From NCBI RefSeq assembly GCF_039729145.1, contig NZ_CP155793.1:2170001-2234000 (forward strand): a DNA stretch of 64,000 nucleotides, given 5' to 3'. This document shows, piece by piece, positions 18,087-26,802 of this stretch. Under the pieces are notes generated by a model. The model made no database searches and had not been told where the DNA came from. It was given only the letters and a program-made list of their open reading frames with translations. A program made the translations under genes and the position numbers. Numbering within the stretch: position 1 is the stretch's first letter; each line of letters opens with the position of its first letter. Source of the stretch: Microbacterium sp. SY138 (GTDB taxonomy: Bacteria; Actinomycetota; Actinomycetes; Actinomycetales; Microbacteriaceae).

Positions 18087-18123
18087 CGTTGCGCCGAGCC
18101 GGAGCACTGCACAGGAGACATCG

Positions 18124-20007
18124 ATGACCCTCTCACGACTCGCCGAGCTCAGCGCCGATCCCACGGCATCCTTCGTGCTCATCGCACGCGACGGCGCCGA
18201 CACCGTCGAGCTGCTCAGCGGGGACGTCGTCGACGTCGAGCTGCTTGCCGACATCCCCCTCTCGGTCGACGGCACCCCGCGCGAGGTGTTCGCCATGGTG
18301 CCCTATCGCCAGGTGCGCGAACGCGGCTTCGTCGCCCAGGACGACGGGGCGCCGCTGCGCTGCGTGATCGTCGACGAGCACCTGCACCTCCCGACAGCCG
18401 AGCTTCTGCCCGCGCTCCCGAGCACGCCCGTCCCCCTCCACGACGACGGCTTCGACATCGCCGACGCGGACTACGCGGCCATCGTCGAGACGGTCATCGC
18501 CGACGAGATCGGACGCGGCGAGGGCGCGAACTTCGTCATCCGTCGAGACTTCACCGCGACCATCGACGTCGAGGACCGCACCGCGGCACTCACGTGGTTC
18601 CGTGCTCTCCTCACGCACGAGCGCGGCGCCTACTGGACGTTCGCTGTCGTCACTCCTGGGCACATCGCCGTGGGGGCCAGCCCCGAGGCGCATGTGGTCG
18701 CCCGCGAGGGCGTCGTCACGATGAACCCGATCTCCGGGACCTTCCGTCATCCGGCGGGAGGGGCGACGAAGGAGACGCTGATCGACTTCCTCGCCTCGAC
18801 CAAGGAGACCGAGGAACTCTTCATGGTCGTCGACGAGGAACTCAAGATGATGAGCGCCGTCTGCTCCGACGGCGGCCGCATCACCGGCCCGCACCTCAAG
18901 GAGATGTCGCGACTCACGCACACCGAGTACATGCTCCGTGGTCGCAGCGCCCTCGATCCCCGCGACATCCTGCGCGAGACGATGTTCGCTCCGACGGTGA
19001 CAGGTTCGCCCATGCAGAACGCCTGCGCGGTGATCCGCCGTCACGAGCAGAAGCCCCGCGGCTACTACTCCGGTGTCGCCGCGCTGTTCACCCCGAATGC
19101 GGACGGCGGGCACGACCTGGATGCGCCTATCCTCATCCGGACCGTCTACCTCCAGGACGGCACCCTCAGCGTTCCGGTCGGCGCGACGCTGGTTCGACAC
19201 TCCGATCCGATGGGTGAGGTCTCCGAGACCCACGGGAAGGCCGCCGGCGTCCTGGGCGCCATCGGCGCGATCGACCGCGACCGGGTGGCAGAGGCACGTA
19301 GCGACGCCGACGCGCCCGGCGACGCGCGCGCCCTCGCCGACGACCCGACCGTCGCCGAGCTGCTGTCATCGCGCAACGCCCGCCTGGCCGAGTTCTGGCT
19401 CAACCCGCAGGGCGAGGACTTCACCGGTCCGTTCGCCGGCCGCTCCGCTCTCGTCGTGGACGCGGAGGACCGGTTCACGACGATGCTGGCCCACCAGCTG
19501 CGTCATCTCGGGCTCGCCGTCACGATCGCTCCCTGGGCCGACGTGCGGGACGCGGACTTGGACGCCGCCGATCTGGTCGTCGCCGGCCCGGGCCCCGGCG
19601 ACCCTCGGGATACACGGAACGCCCGCATCGCGAGGATGCGCGATGTCGTCGCCCGCCGACTGGACTCCGACGCGCCGCTGCTCGCGGTGTGCCTCAGCCA
19701 CCAGATCCTCGCCGACAAGCTCGGCATCGCCCTGACTCCGCTCGATGCCCCTCACCAGGGCCTGCAGAAGCCCGTCCCGGTCTTCGGGGAGACCGCATCG
19801 ATCGGCTTCTACAACACCTTCACCGCGCGGGTCGCACCGGGCACGACGGTCGTCGGCGCCGCCGACGTCTCGGCGGACCCCGACTCGGGAGACGTGTACG
19901 CGCTCCGCGGAGACCACTTCGCTTCGGTGCAGGGACACCTGGAGTCGATCCTGTCCCGCGACGGGATCCGCACGCTCGAACGTCTCGTCTCCCACGCGCT
20001 GGCCTGA
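18124..20007 (+). CDS. Fused anthranilate synthase TrpE-TrpG (PhzE-like architecture)
   Basis: Converts chorismate and glutamine to anthranilate, the first committed step to tryptophan. The 627-residue protein fuses the chorismate-binding TrpE domain (about 1-410, with NPISGTFRHPAGG and the EELFMVVDEELKMMSAVC segment) to a class I glutamine amidotransferase (about 430-627) with Cys523 (AVCLSHQ), His605 and Glu607 (GHLES). The arrangement resembles PhzE, which makes ADIC for phenazines. The Trp-codon attenuator directly upstream argues for a tryptophan role. No other trp or phz gene is nearby, so this may be a second, stand-alone anthranilate source. Confidence 0.85.
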   Translation: MTLSRLAELSADPTASFVLIARDGADTVELLSGDVVDVELLADIPLSVDGTPREVFAMVPYRQVRERGFVAQDDGAPLRCVIVDEHLHLPTAELLPALPSTPVPLHDDGFDIADADYAAIVETVIADEIGRGEGANFVIRRDFTATIDVEDRTAALTWFRALLTHERGAYWTFAVVTPGHIAVGASPEAHVVAREGVVTMNPISGTFRHPAGGATKETLIDFLASTKETEELFMVVDEELKMMSAVCSDGGRITGPHLKEMSRLTHTEYMLRGRSALDPRDILRETMFAPTVTGSPMQNACAVIRRHEQKPRGYYSGVAALFTPNADGGHDLDAPILIRTVYLQDGTLSVPVGATLVRHSDPMGEVSETHGKAAGVLGAIGAIDRDRVAEARSDADAPGDARALADDPTVAELLSSRNARLAEFWLNPQGEDFTGPFAGRSALVVDAEDRFTTMLAHQLRHLGLAVTIAPWADVRDADLDAADLVVAGPGPGDPRDTRNARIARMRDVVARRLDSDAPLLAVCLSHQILADKLGIALTPLDAPHQGLQKPVPVFGETASIGFYNTFTARVAPGTTVVGAADVSADPDSGDVYALRGDHFASVQGHLESILSRDGIRTLERLVSHALA

Positions 20008-20023
20008 GCAGGAATCCCTGCTC
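20006..20023. terminator. Terminator hairpin between the anthranilate synthase gene and rseP
   Basis: GAGCAGG (20006-20012), loop AATC, CCTGCTC (20017-20023). It overlaps the stop codon of the plus-strand gene and lies in a 54-base convergent gap. Confidence 0.55.
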
Positions 20024-20061
20024 GCGTTCGCCTCCCGCGCGGTCCGGCGAGGCCTGCGAAC

Positions 20062-21375
20062 TCAGCCGAGAAGGTTGACCGGGTTGAAGAGGTCGGCGAC
20101 CAGGAGCAGCGCTCCCATCCCGATCAGGAGCACAGCGACGACCACCGTCAGCGGCACGAGCTTGGTCGCGTCGACGGGCGCCGGAGGGGGCCGGCGGAAG
20201 AGCTTGGCCCACGCGCGCTTGATGCCGTCCCACAGTGCCACGACGATGTGACCGCCGTCGAGCGGGAGCAACGGGATGAGGTTGAACACGAACAGCGCGA
20301 TGTTCAGCGACCCCAGCAGACCGAGCAGGAACGCGAACCGGTTGAGGATCGGCGCATCGGTAGCGGCCGCCTCTCCTGCGAGGCGTCCGACGCCGACGAC
20401 GCTCAGCGGTCCGTTCGGGTCGCGTTCTCCGCCGGTGACGAGTGAGACGCCGACGTCCCATAGACGCACGGGGAGCGTGACGATCAAGGATGCGACACGC
20501 GCCGTGCTGTCCGCCGCCATCTCGGGGCCGGCGGTGAGGGGCTGCTGCACGTAGCCCATCTGGGCGCCCATGCCGACGTAGCCGACCTCCTTCACGACAG
20601 GCTTTCCGGCCTCATCGAGGACGGGCTGGCCGCTGGCATCCGTGATCGAGCGTTCCGCGGCGATCGGCGTGATGCTCAGCGACTGCTCCGCCCCGTCGCG
20701 GCTCACGACCATGTCCAGCGTCTCGCCTGGCGCGGCCTGCACGATCGCCGTCGCCTCGGCGAACGTCGACACGGGCTGTCCGTCGATGGACAGGATCACA
20801 TCGCCCGGCTTGATCCCGGCTTCCGCGGCGGGTGAGGCCGGGTCATCGGGTGTGCACTCGGTCGCCGTCGAACCGGCCGGAACGACGCACTCGGTGACGG
20901 ACGCGATCGTCGTCGTTCCCTGCTGCAGGCCGATGCCCGACAGCAGCACGGTGAAGATCACGGTCGCGAGGAGAAGGTTCATCACCGGCCCGCCGAGCAT
21001 GACGACGACGCGCTTCCACACGGGAAGACGATAGAAGACGCGATCCTCGGCACCCTCGGCGATGGTCTCGTCGTTGGCGCTGCGCGCGTCCTGGATCAAC
21101 GAGCGGAACACGCCGGACGCCGGGCCCGAGTTCTTCGACGCCGGGTACATGCCCGACATCGAGATGAAGCCCCCTAGAGGGAGCAGCTTGAACCCGTACT
21201 CGGTCTCGCCGATGCGCCGGGACCACAGCCGCGGCCCGAAGCCGATCATGTACTGGCCGACACGCACGCCGAAGAGCTTCGCGGGGACGAGATGGCCCAC
21301 CTCATGCAGGCCGATCGAGAGCCCGAGGCCGATCAGCATGAAGAGGATGCCGGCCAGATAGAGCAGGAATTCCAC
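20062..21375 (-). CDS. rseP: Site-2-type intramembrane metalloprotease (RseP/Rip1-like)
   Basis: A membrane zinc protease that cuts transmembrane proteins such as anti-sigma factors inside the bilayer. The 437-residue protein has the zinc motif HEVGH (24-28) in the first membrane segment, a membrane segment near 120-150, a PDZ domain (about 160-250), and the third zinc-ligand motif LDGGH (372-376) followed by a last membrane segment. The GTG start has TAACGT exactly 6 bases upstream. It lies between dxr and ispG in the usual actinobacterial order, though separated from both by inserted genes. Confidence 0.93.
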   Translation of the reverse strand: MEFLLYLAGILFMLIGLGLSIGLHEVGHLVPAKLFGVRVGQYMIGFGPRLWSRRIGETEYGFKLLPLGGFISMSGMYPASKNSGPASGVFRSLIQDARSANDETIAEGAEDRVFYRLPVWKRVVVMLGGPVMNLLLATVIFTVLLSGIGLQQGTTTIASVTECVVPAGSTATECTPDDPASPAAEAGIKPGDVILSIDGQPVSTFAEATAIVQAAPGETLDMVVSRDGAEQSLSITPIAAERSITDASGQPVLDEAGKPVVKEVGYVGMGAQMGYVQQPLTAGPEMAADSTARVASLIVTLPVRLWDVGVSLVTGGERDPNGPLSVVGVGRLAGEAAATDAPILNRFAFLLGLLGSLNIALFVFNLIPLLPLDGGHIVVALWDGIKRAWAKLFRRPPPAPVDATKLVPLTVVVAVLLIGMGALLLVADLFNPVNLLG

Positions 21376-21381
21376 GTGCCA

Positions 21382-21387
21382 ACGTTA
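21382..21387 (-). promoter_or_regulatory. Predicted -10 box of rseP
   Basis: TAACGT, 6 bases, GTG. The expected -35 position coincides with that of the divergent promoter at 21427. Confidence 0.55.
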
Positions 21388-21426
21388 GTGCCCACAGCTA
21401 GGAATCCGCCCGGCACGCCGCGCGGC

Positions 21427-21432
21427 TAGGCT
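21427..21432 (+). promoter_or_regulatory. Predicted -10 box of the membrane protein gene at 21439
   Basis: TAGGCT, then GAGACG, then GTG at 21439; no Shine-Dalgarno sequence. Confidence 0.55.
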
Positions 21433-21438
21433 GAGACG

Positions 21439-22023
21439 GTGAATGCCCGGCAGCTGCGACTCGTGCGCGCTGCCGCCGTCTCCTCGGTGGCGACGTTGCT
21501 CGCAGCCCTCTCGCACACCCTCGGCGGCGGAGCGGTCCCGCACATGCTGCTGATCCTGGCGGTCGCGACCCTGCTCACCCCTCTGTCGGCGCTCCTGGTG
21601 GGCATCCGTGAGTCGCGGGGTCGTGTCGCCATCGCCGTGTTCCTCGGACAGGCCGCTTTCCACGTCGTGTTCCAACTGCTGGGCTCGCCAACCGGTACCG
21701 CTCCGATCGCCGGCGGCGGTCACGCCCATCATCTCGATCTGAGCGCGCTCTCTTCCACGGCGCCCACAGCAGCACCTGGCACGTTGATGCTGTTCGCGCA
21801 CGTCTTCGCAGCCGTGCTCACGACGCTTCTCGTGTGGCACGGAGAAGCGGTCGTTCGGGTCGTCGCCCGCTGGGTGGATGCCCTCTTCCGGCGCGCGTCC
21901 GCCGGGGCACCGGCCATGCATCGCCGGCCGCCGCGGCTGCGGTCGACCACCATCGCCAGCTTCGCCGTCACCATCTCGGCCGCTGTGCCGAGGCGCGGGC
22001 CTCCCGCTCTCCTGCGCGACTGA
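21439..22023 (+). CDS. Membrane protein of unknown function, upstream partner of the YcnI-type gene
   Basis: Not assigned to a named family. 194 residues with about four membrane segments (around 10-30, 33-57, 65-82, 110-135). A His-rich extracytoplasmic-looking loop (GGGHAHHLD) lies between segments three and four, and an Arg-rich tail follows. The pairing with a YcnI-type gene, and the histidines, suggest copper handling, but this is inference. A downstream SD-started gene 102 bases away may be cotranscribed. The GTG start was chosen because a TAGGCT box precedes it by 6 bases. Confidence 0.6.
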   Translation: MNARQLRLVRAAAVSSVATLLAALSHTLGGGAVPHMLLILAVATLLTPLSALLVGIRESRGRVAIAVFLGQAAFHVVFQLLGSPTGTAPIAGGGHAHHLDLSALSSTAPTAAPGTLMLFAHVFAAVLTTLLVWHGEAVVRVVARWVDALFRRASAGAPAMHRRPPRLRSTTIASFAVTISAAVPRRGPPALLRD

Positions 22024-22125
22024 TCCGTCGCACTCGAATCCGCTGCTCCGACACGGGCAGCGTCCCTTTCTCGCGGAGATGCGCCACCGTGGCGCGCCCG
22101 CACTTCGAGCACCAGGAGAACTCTC

Positions 22126-22845
22126 ATGTCCCGCAACATCCGTACCCGCAGTCCGCGCCCCACCACCCTGCGCTCCACCGCTCGGCGCTCGCTCACTCTG
22201 CGACGCGCCGCGCTCGGTGTCCTCGGCGGAGCCGCACTCGCCCTGGCCGTTCCCACGATGGCAGGTGCCCATGTGGGCGTCAGCCCCGACGAGATCGCTG
22301 CGGGCGACCACGGCGTGCTCACGTTCTCGTTCTCCCACGGCTGCGAGAACTCCCCCACCACCGCGCTGCGCATCACGATGCCCGAGGGGCTCGCATCCGT
22401 CTCGCCGACGATGGACTCCGACTGGGACATCCAGGTCGAGCGCGGCGACGACGGTCTCGTCAGCGCCGTGACCTATACGGCGGTCACCCCGGTGCCCACC
22501 GACCTTCGCGGCGCGGTGAGCATGGGGGTCGGTCTGGACGAGACCGCCCCCGACACTCTGGCGTTCCCCGTGGTCCAACAGTGCGTCGAGGGCTCGACCG
22601 AATGGACGCAGATCGCCGAGAACGGCCAGGATCCGCACAGCCTCGACGCGCCGGCTCCGGTCGTCTCCGTCACGGCCGCTGCCGCCGACGGGCACGGCGA
22701 GCACACCGAATCCGACACTGCGGCCGCGAGCACGGCTCCGACCACGGTCGCCGATCCCCTGGGTGTGGCGCTCGGGGCGGGTGGGCTTCTCGCCGGTTTC
22801 GCCGCCCTGGTCGTCGCGATCCTCGCCTACCGACGCCGAGCCTGA
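22126..22845 (+). CDS. YcnI family (DUF1775) copper-associated exported protein
   Basis: An envelope protein of the YcnI family, members of which bind copper through the N-terminal histidine of the mature chain. The 239-residue protein has an Arg-rich signal peptide (1-48) ending AGA, after which the mature chain begins with His49 (HVGVSPDEI). The DUF1775 domain covers about 49-170, an Ala/Thr linker follows, and a C-terminal membrane helix with RRRA tail (about 213-239) anchors it outside. The start has an AGGAGA site. A strong terminator follows. It probably works with the preceding membrane protein. Confidence 0.85.
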   Translation: MSRNIRTRSPRPTTLRSTARRSLTLRRAALGVLGGAALALAVPTMAGAHVGVSPDEIAAGDHGVLTFSFSHGCENSPTTALRITMPEGLASVSPTMDSDWDIQVERGDDGLVSAVTYTAVTPVPTDLRGAVSMGVGLDETAPDTLAFPVVQQCVEGSTEWTQIAENGQDPHSLDAPAPVVSVTAAAADGHGEHTESDTAAASTAPTTVADPLGVALGAGGLLAGFAALVVAILAYRRRA

Positions 22846-22850
22846 CGACG

Positions 22851-22897
22851 CGAGCTCCCCCTCGTGCTCCGCAACGCGGCGCGCGAGGGGGCGCTCG
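22851..22897 (+). terminator. Terminator after the YcnI-type gene
   Basis: Nested arms CGAGC (22851-22855) with GCTCG (22893-22897), and CCCCCTCG (22857-22864) with CGAGGGGG (22884-22891), with one mismatch between them. Confidence 0.65.
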
Positions 22898-22938
22898 GCG
22901 AAGGGTTCCCACCACGGTCGTGAGATCATGGATGCGCC

Positions 22939-24561
22939 ATGTCGATTGAACAACAACCGAGCCTGCCTCCCGTGCTCCGCCCCGCGAACCCGCCCCGGCG
23001 TGAGCTGTCCGAACTCGCTTCCCGTTTCGCCCGCACCGTCCGCGGCGATGTCGACGGAATCGCCCTCTCCGGCATCACCCTCGCGACGGCAGACCTGCGT
23101 CCCGGCGAGGCATTCGTCGCGATCCGCGGCGTCAACCGGCATGGCGCGGACTTCGCCGTCACCGCCGCTGAGAAGGGTGCCGTCGCCGTCATCACCGACG
23201 ACGCTGGCGCGGAGATCGCCGAAGCCGCGGGGCTTCCGATCCTCGTGGTCGACGACCCTCGCGCCGTGCTCGGTGATCTCAGCGCGTGGGTCTACGGCAC
23301 CGGCGCCGGTGACCCGCTCCCCCTGCTGTTCGCGACGACGGGCACCAACGGCAAGACCAGCGTCTCCCACCTGCTCGAGGGGATCCTCGATCAGATCGGC
23401 GTGGTCACCGGCCTCTCCTCCACCGCAGAACGTCACATCGCGGGCGAGGTCATCGTCTCGCGCCTGACCACCCCTGAAGCCTCCGAGATGCACGCGCTCC
23501 TGGCGCTGATGCGTGAGCGCCAGGTCGAAGCCGTCGCGGTCGAGGTCAGCGCACAGGCGCTGTCACGTCACCGCGTCGACGGCATCTTGTTCGACGTCGC
23601 CGGATTCACGAACCTGAGCCACGATCATCTCGACGACTACGCCGACATGGAGGAGTACTTCGAGGCGAAGCTGCCCCTCTTCCGGCCCGACCGCGCCCAG
23701 CGCGGGGTCATCTGCCTGGATTCCCCGTCCGGTGCGGTCGTCGTCGACCGGGCCGAGATCCCGGTCGTCACTGTCGGCACTCCGTCGATCGCCGCCGATC
23801 CCGACGCCGCGACCGCCGCGGACTGGGTGGTCGTCATCGACGAGGAGCGCGCCGCCGGTACGACCTTCACGATGACCGGCCCCGCCGGGTCCCTCACCAC
23901 GACGGTTCCGGTGATCGGACCGCACATGGCGGCCAACGCGGCTCTGGCGATCGTGATGCTCCTCGAGGGCGGCTACGCCTGGGATCGCATCGTCGATGCG
24001 CTCACCCGCGACGGGGGGATCCGCGCCTACCTGCCCGGTCGCACCCAGCTCGTCTCCGGCGATCGTGGGCCTGCCGTCTTCGTCGACTTCGGACACTCAC
24101 CCGACGCATTCGAGAAGACCCTCGCCGCCGTCCGGCGTGTGACACCGGGCAAGGTGCTGATGCTCTTCGGCGCCGACGGCGACCGCGATGCGAGCAAGCG
24201 ATTCGACATGGCGCGCACGGCGGTCGAAGGCAGTGACATCCTCGTCGTCACCGATCACCACCCCCGTTTCGAGGACCCCGCGTCCATCCGGGCGACCCTC
24301 ATCGAGGGCGCCCGCACGGCACGACCGGATGCCGAGATACACGAGGCCTCACCGCCCGAGAACGCCATCGTCACCGCCGTCGGCCTGGTCGGCGACGGCG
24401 ACGCCATCCTGTGGGCCGGCCCCGGGCACCAGGACTATCGCGACATCCGCGGCGTCCGCACACCGTATTCCGCACGCGAGCTCGCTCGCCGCGCGCTGCG
24501 CGACGCCGGCTGGCCCGTACCCGATCCGCGCTGGCCGGTCCCGTACCCCGACGAGGATTGA
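22939..24561 (+). CDS. Mur ligase family protein, MurE-like
   Basis: Resembles the enzyme that adds the third amino acid to UDP-MurNAc-L-Ala-D-Glu. In 540 residues it has a MurE-type N-domain (about 40-120), the ATP loop TGTNGKTS (134-141), TTPEASEM (187-194), a candidate carbamylated Lys244 (FEAKLPLF) and GADGDRDASKR (411-421). The specificity loop reads DHHPRFEDP (439-447), where diaminopimelate enzymes have DNPR. It stands alone, outside any division-cell-wall cluster. It may be a lysine/ornithine-type variant or a paralogue for another substrate. Its start is uncertain, with no strong ribosome-binding site. Confidence 0.8.
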   Translation: MSIEQQPSLPPVLRPANPPRRELSELASRFARTVRGDVDGIALSGITLATADLRPGEAFVAIRGVNRHGADFAVTAAEKGAVAVITDDAGAEIAEAAGLPILVVDDPRAVLGDLSAWVYGTGAGDPLPLLFATTGTNGKTSVSHLLEGILDQIGVVTGLSSTAERHIAGEVIVSRLTTPEASEMHALLALMRERQVEAVAVEVSAQALSRHRVDGILFDVAGFTNLSHDHLDDYADMEEYFEAKLPLFRPDRAQRGVICLDSPSGAVVVDRAEIPVVTVGTPSIAADPDAATAADWVVVIDEERAAGTTFTMTGPAGSLTTTVPVIGPHMAANAALAIVMLLEGGYAWDRIVDALTRDGGIRAYLPGRTQLVSGDRGPAVFVDFGHSPDAFEKTLAAVRRVTPGKVLMLFGADGDRDASKRFDMARTAVEGSDILVVTDHHPRFEDPASIRATLIEGARTARPDAEIHEASPPENAIVTAVGLVGDGDAILWAGPGHQDYRDIRGVRTPYSARELARRALRDAGWPVPDPRWPVPYPDED

Positions 24562-24568
24562 CCTGCTC

Positions 24569-24592
24569 GACCAGGGCGACTCCGCCCTGGTC
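24569..24592. terminator. Bidirectional terminator between the MurE-like gene and dxr
   Basis: A perfect 10-bp stem, GACCAGGGCG (24569-24578) and CGCCCTGGTC (24583-24592), with loop ACTC, in a 36-base convergent gap. Confidence 0.75.
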
Positions 24593-24597
24593 CCCGA

Positions 24598-25680
24598 TCA
24601 GACCGCCGCGATCATCCGATCGGCCGTCGAGCGCGCCCATGCCTCGGCCTCGGCGAGCGTCTCGACGGTGAGGGCGTCCGGCGCATCGTGCGCGTCGACG
24701 ACCCGAGCGATCGTGTCCACGATGCCGAGGAACGAGAGCCGTCCCTCGTGGAACGCGTCGACCGCTTGTTCGTTCGCGGCGTTGTAGACAGCAGGGAAGG
24801 TGCCGCCGGCGCGGCCCACCGCCTTCGCGAGTGCGACGGAGGGGAACGCCTCGGCGTCGAGGGGCTCGAACGTCCAGGAAGTGGCGGATGACCAGTCGAG
24901 GGGGCGTCCGACGCCACCGACGCGGTGCGGCCAGTCCAGACCCAGGGAGATCGGCAGACGCATGTCGGGCGGGGAGGCCTGTGCGATCGTGGAACCGTCG
25001 ATGAACTCGACCATCGAGTGCACGATGGACTGCGGGTGCACCACGACCTCGATGTCGTCGTAGGCGACGTCGAACAGCAGGTGCGCTTCGATCACCTCGA
25101 GTCCCTTGTTGACAAGGGTCGCGGAGTTGGTCGTGACCATTCGTCCCATGTCCCATGTCGGGTGCGCGAGAGCCTCGGACGGAGTGACCTCGGTCAGCTC
25201 CGCGCGGCTGCGACCGCGGAACGGCCCGCCCGAGGCCGTCACCACGAGGCGGCGCACCTCGGCATGAGTACCGGCCAGGAGCGCTTGCGCGAGCGCCGAG
25301 TGCTCGGAATCGACCGGGACGATCTGACCGGGAGCGGCGGCGGCGAGGACCAGGTCGCCGCCGACGATGAGGGACTCCTTGTTCGCGAGAGCGAGCGTGC
25401 GTCCCGCCTTCAGCGCCGCGAGCGTCGAGCCCAGTCCGATCGAGCCGGTGATGGCGTTGAGCACCACGTCCGCCTCGACGTCACGGACCAGCTGCTCGGC
25501 CTCGAGCGCGCCGAGAGCGGTCGACTCGACCTGGAACTGTGCGGCCTGCGCTTCCAACATCTCGGCGTTGGACCCGGCAGCGAGGCCTACCAGCTCGAAT
25601 CGGCGAGGGTTGGCACGGATCACATCCAGTGCCTGGGTGCCGATGGAACCGGTGGAGCCGAGGACGATGACGCGACGCAT
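24598..25680 (-). CDS. dxr: 1-deoxy-D-xylulose 5-phosphate reductoisomerase
   Basis: The second step of the MEP pathway: NADPH-dependent conversion of DXP to MEP. The 360-residue protein has the NADPH motif GSTGSIG (8-14), [10 protein letters not shown], the metal and substrate segment [12 protein letters not shown], the flexible-loop region HPTWDMG, and [21 protein letters not shown] lies 6 bases before the ATG, so the transcript is probably leaderless. The rseP-ispG pair of the same backbone follows downstream, after two inserted blocks. Confidence 0.97.
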   Translation of the reverse strand: MRRVIVLGSTGSIGTQALDVIRANPRRFELVGLAAGSNAEMLEAQAAQFQVESTALGALEAEQLVRDVEADVVLNAITGSIGLGSTLAALKAGRTLALANKESLIVGGDLVLAAAAPGQIVPVDSEHSALAQALLAGTHAEVRRLVVTASGGPFRGRSRAELTEVTPSEALAHPTWDMGRMVTTNSATLVNKGLEVIEAHLLFDVAYDDIEVVVHPQSIVHSMVEFIDGSTIAQASPPDMRLPISLGLDWPHRVGGVGRPLDWSSATSWTFEPLDAEAFPSVALAKAVGRAGGTFPAVYNAANEQAVDAFHEGRLSFLGIVDTIARVVDAHDAPDALTVETLAEAEAWARSTADRMIAAV

Positions 25681-25686
25681 ACCGTC

Positions 25687-25692
25687 AGCCTA
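25687..25692 (-). promoter_or_regulatory. Predicted -10 box of dxr
   Basis: TAGGCT, then GACGGT, then ATG. It lies within the 36-base gap to the FKBP gene, so dxr has its own promoter despite the closeness. Confidence 0.55.
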
Positions 25693-25716
25693 GGTCACGC
25701 TCTCGGCACCCAGCGG

Positions 25717-26679
25717 CTACTGCTGCGCCTGGACCGGTGTCGTCGCCAGGATGTCCACGACGAACACGAGGCTCTCCTTCTGGAGCTCATGTCCCTCGCT
25801 CGCACCGTATCCGTCGGACGGCGGCATCACGACGATGACCTGTGAGCCGACCTTCTGACCTTCGAGGGCCTTCTGGAAGCCCGCGACCACGCCGGTGGTC
25901 TGGAACTGCGCGGGCGCGGCGTCGCGGCTCCAGCTGGAGTCGAACTCCTTGCCGTCGGACCACTTGACGCCCAGGTACTGCACGACGACGAGGTCGCCGG
26001 AGGCGACCGTCGCACCGTCACCCTGCTTGAGGACGGCGACCTGGGTCTCCGTCGGCGCGTCGCCGTCCGGGATCGTCACGGTCGGAGCGCCCTTGTCGTC
26101 GAGCTTCACAGTCGGCATGCCGGGAGTCGGGTCGACCGGCGTTCCCGTCGCCACCTCGGGCAGCTGCTCGACGGCCTCGGCGTAGACGACCACGTTGTTG
26201 GCGCCCTCGCCGAGGACCTTTCCGGGAAGAGTCAGCACGATGCGCGAGCCGACCGGCTTGCACTCGAGCGCCGCGACGAAGAGCGAGGACTGGTTGGTGT
26301 CGAGGAGAACGGGCAGCACACCACCTTCACCACGAGCCGACGAGTCGAGCACCTGATTGTTGGTCGCGTCGACGATCTGGTACTCGACGGACACCAGGTC
26401 ATTGACCACGACGTCGTCTCCGTCTCCCTCGGAGATGACGGTCCTCTCGACGCCGGCGAACGGCGCATCGGCCGGGACCGTCACGGTGGTGTCTGCCCCT
26501 TCCCCCTCCACGACGACCGCGTCCGAGGTATCCCCGGACTTCGCATCCAACTGGCACGCGCTCGATGCGGAGGGCGACGGGGTGCCGGAGCTCTCCGGGG
26601 CTCCACCACCGGCGCAACCCGCCAGCAGCAGGGTCGCCGCGGCGACGGTGGACAGAACGATGAGCGGACGCTTGCGCAC
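25717..26679 (-). CDS. FKBP-type peptidyl-prolyl isomerase, lipoprotein, two FKBP domains
   Basis: An extracytoplasmic prolyl isomerase of 320 residues. The signal sequence ends in a lipobox with Cys22 (LLLAGC), so it is anchored by lipid on the outer face of the membrane. Two FKBP-like domains follow, about 75-165 (degenerate) and about 215-318. The second is the better conserved, with VVVQYLGVKWSDGKEFDSSW and VMPPSDGYG. The start is the GTG at 26679, which gives a proper signal peptide and follows a GAGG site; the frame extends further upstream but without a signal. It probably assists folding of exported proteins. Confidence 0.9.
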   Translation of the reverse strand: MRKRPLIVLSTVAAATLLLAGCAGGGAPESSGTPSPSASSACQLDAKSGDTSDAVVVEGEGADTTVTVPADAPFAGVERTVISEGDGDDVVVNDLVSVEYQIVDATNNQVLDSSARGEGGVLPVLLDTNQSSLFVAALECKPVGSRIVLTLPGKVLGEGANNVVVYAEAVEQLPEVATGTPVDPTPGMPTVKLDDKGAPTVTIPDGDAPTETQVAVLKQGDGATVASGDLVVVQYLGVKWSDGKEFDSSWSRDAAPAQFQTTGVVAGFQKALEGQKVGSQVIVVMPPSDGYGASEGHELQKESLVFVVDILATTPVQAQQ

Positions 26680-26698
26680 AGTGAGACCTCGGGATCGC

Positions 26699-26721
26699 GG
26701 GCAGGAAACTCCATCCTGCCC
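26699..26721 (-). promoter_or_regulatory. Inverted repeat upstream of the FKBP gene
   Basis: GGGCAGGA (26699-26706) and TCCTGCCC (26714-26721), 8-bp arms with a 7-base loop, 20 bases before the GTG start. It could be an operator or a 5'-UTR hairpin. Confidence 0.4.
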
Positions 26722-26790
26722 CATACCCCTTTGCTCGCGCTGGGAGGCGCGGCGCAACTCTTCATTCCCACCCCGGCATGGATCCGGGAG

Positions 26791-26796
26791 TAATCT
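26791..26796 (+). promoter_or_regulatory. Predicted -10 box of the acyltransferase gene
   Basis: TAATCT, then GCTCTG, then ATG at 26803. This is among the closest to the TATAAT consensus in the window. Confidence 0.6.
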
Positions 26797-26802
26797 GCTC
26801 TG

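Noticed and set aside
18124..20007. Phenazine biosynthesis gene phzE
   Set aside because: The domain order fits, but there are no other phz genes and a tryptophan attenuator precedes it.
21385..23493. A 702-codon minus-strand frame across the copper-type pair and the MurE-like gene start
   Set aside because: It shadows three genes on the other strand and shows no domain.
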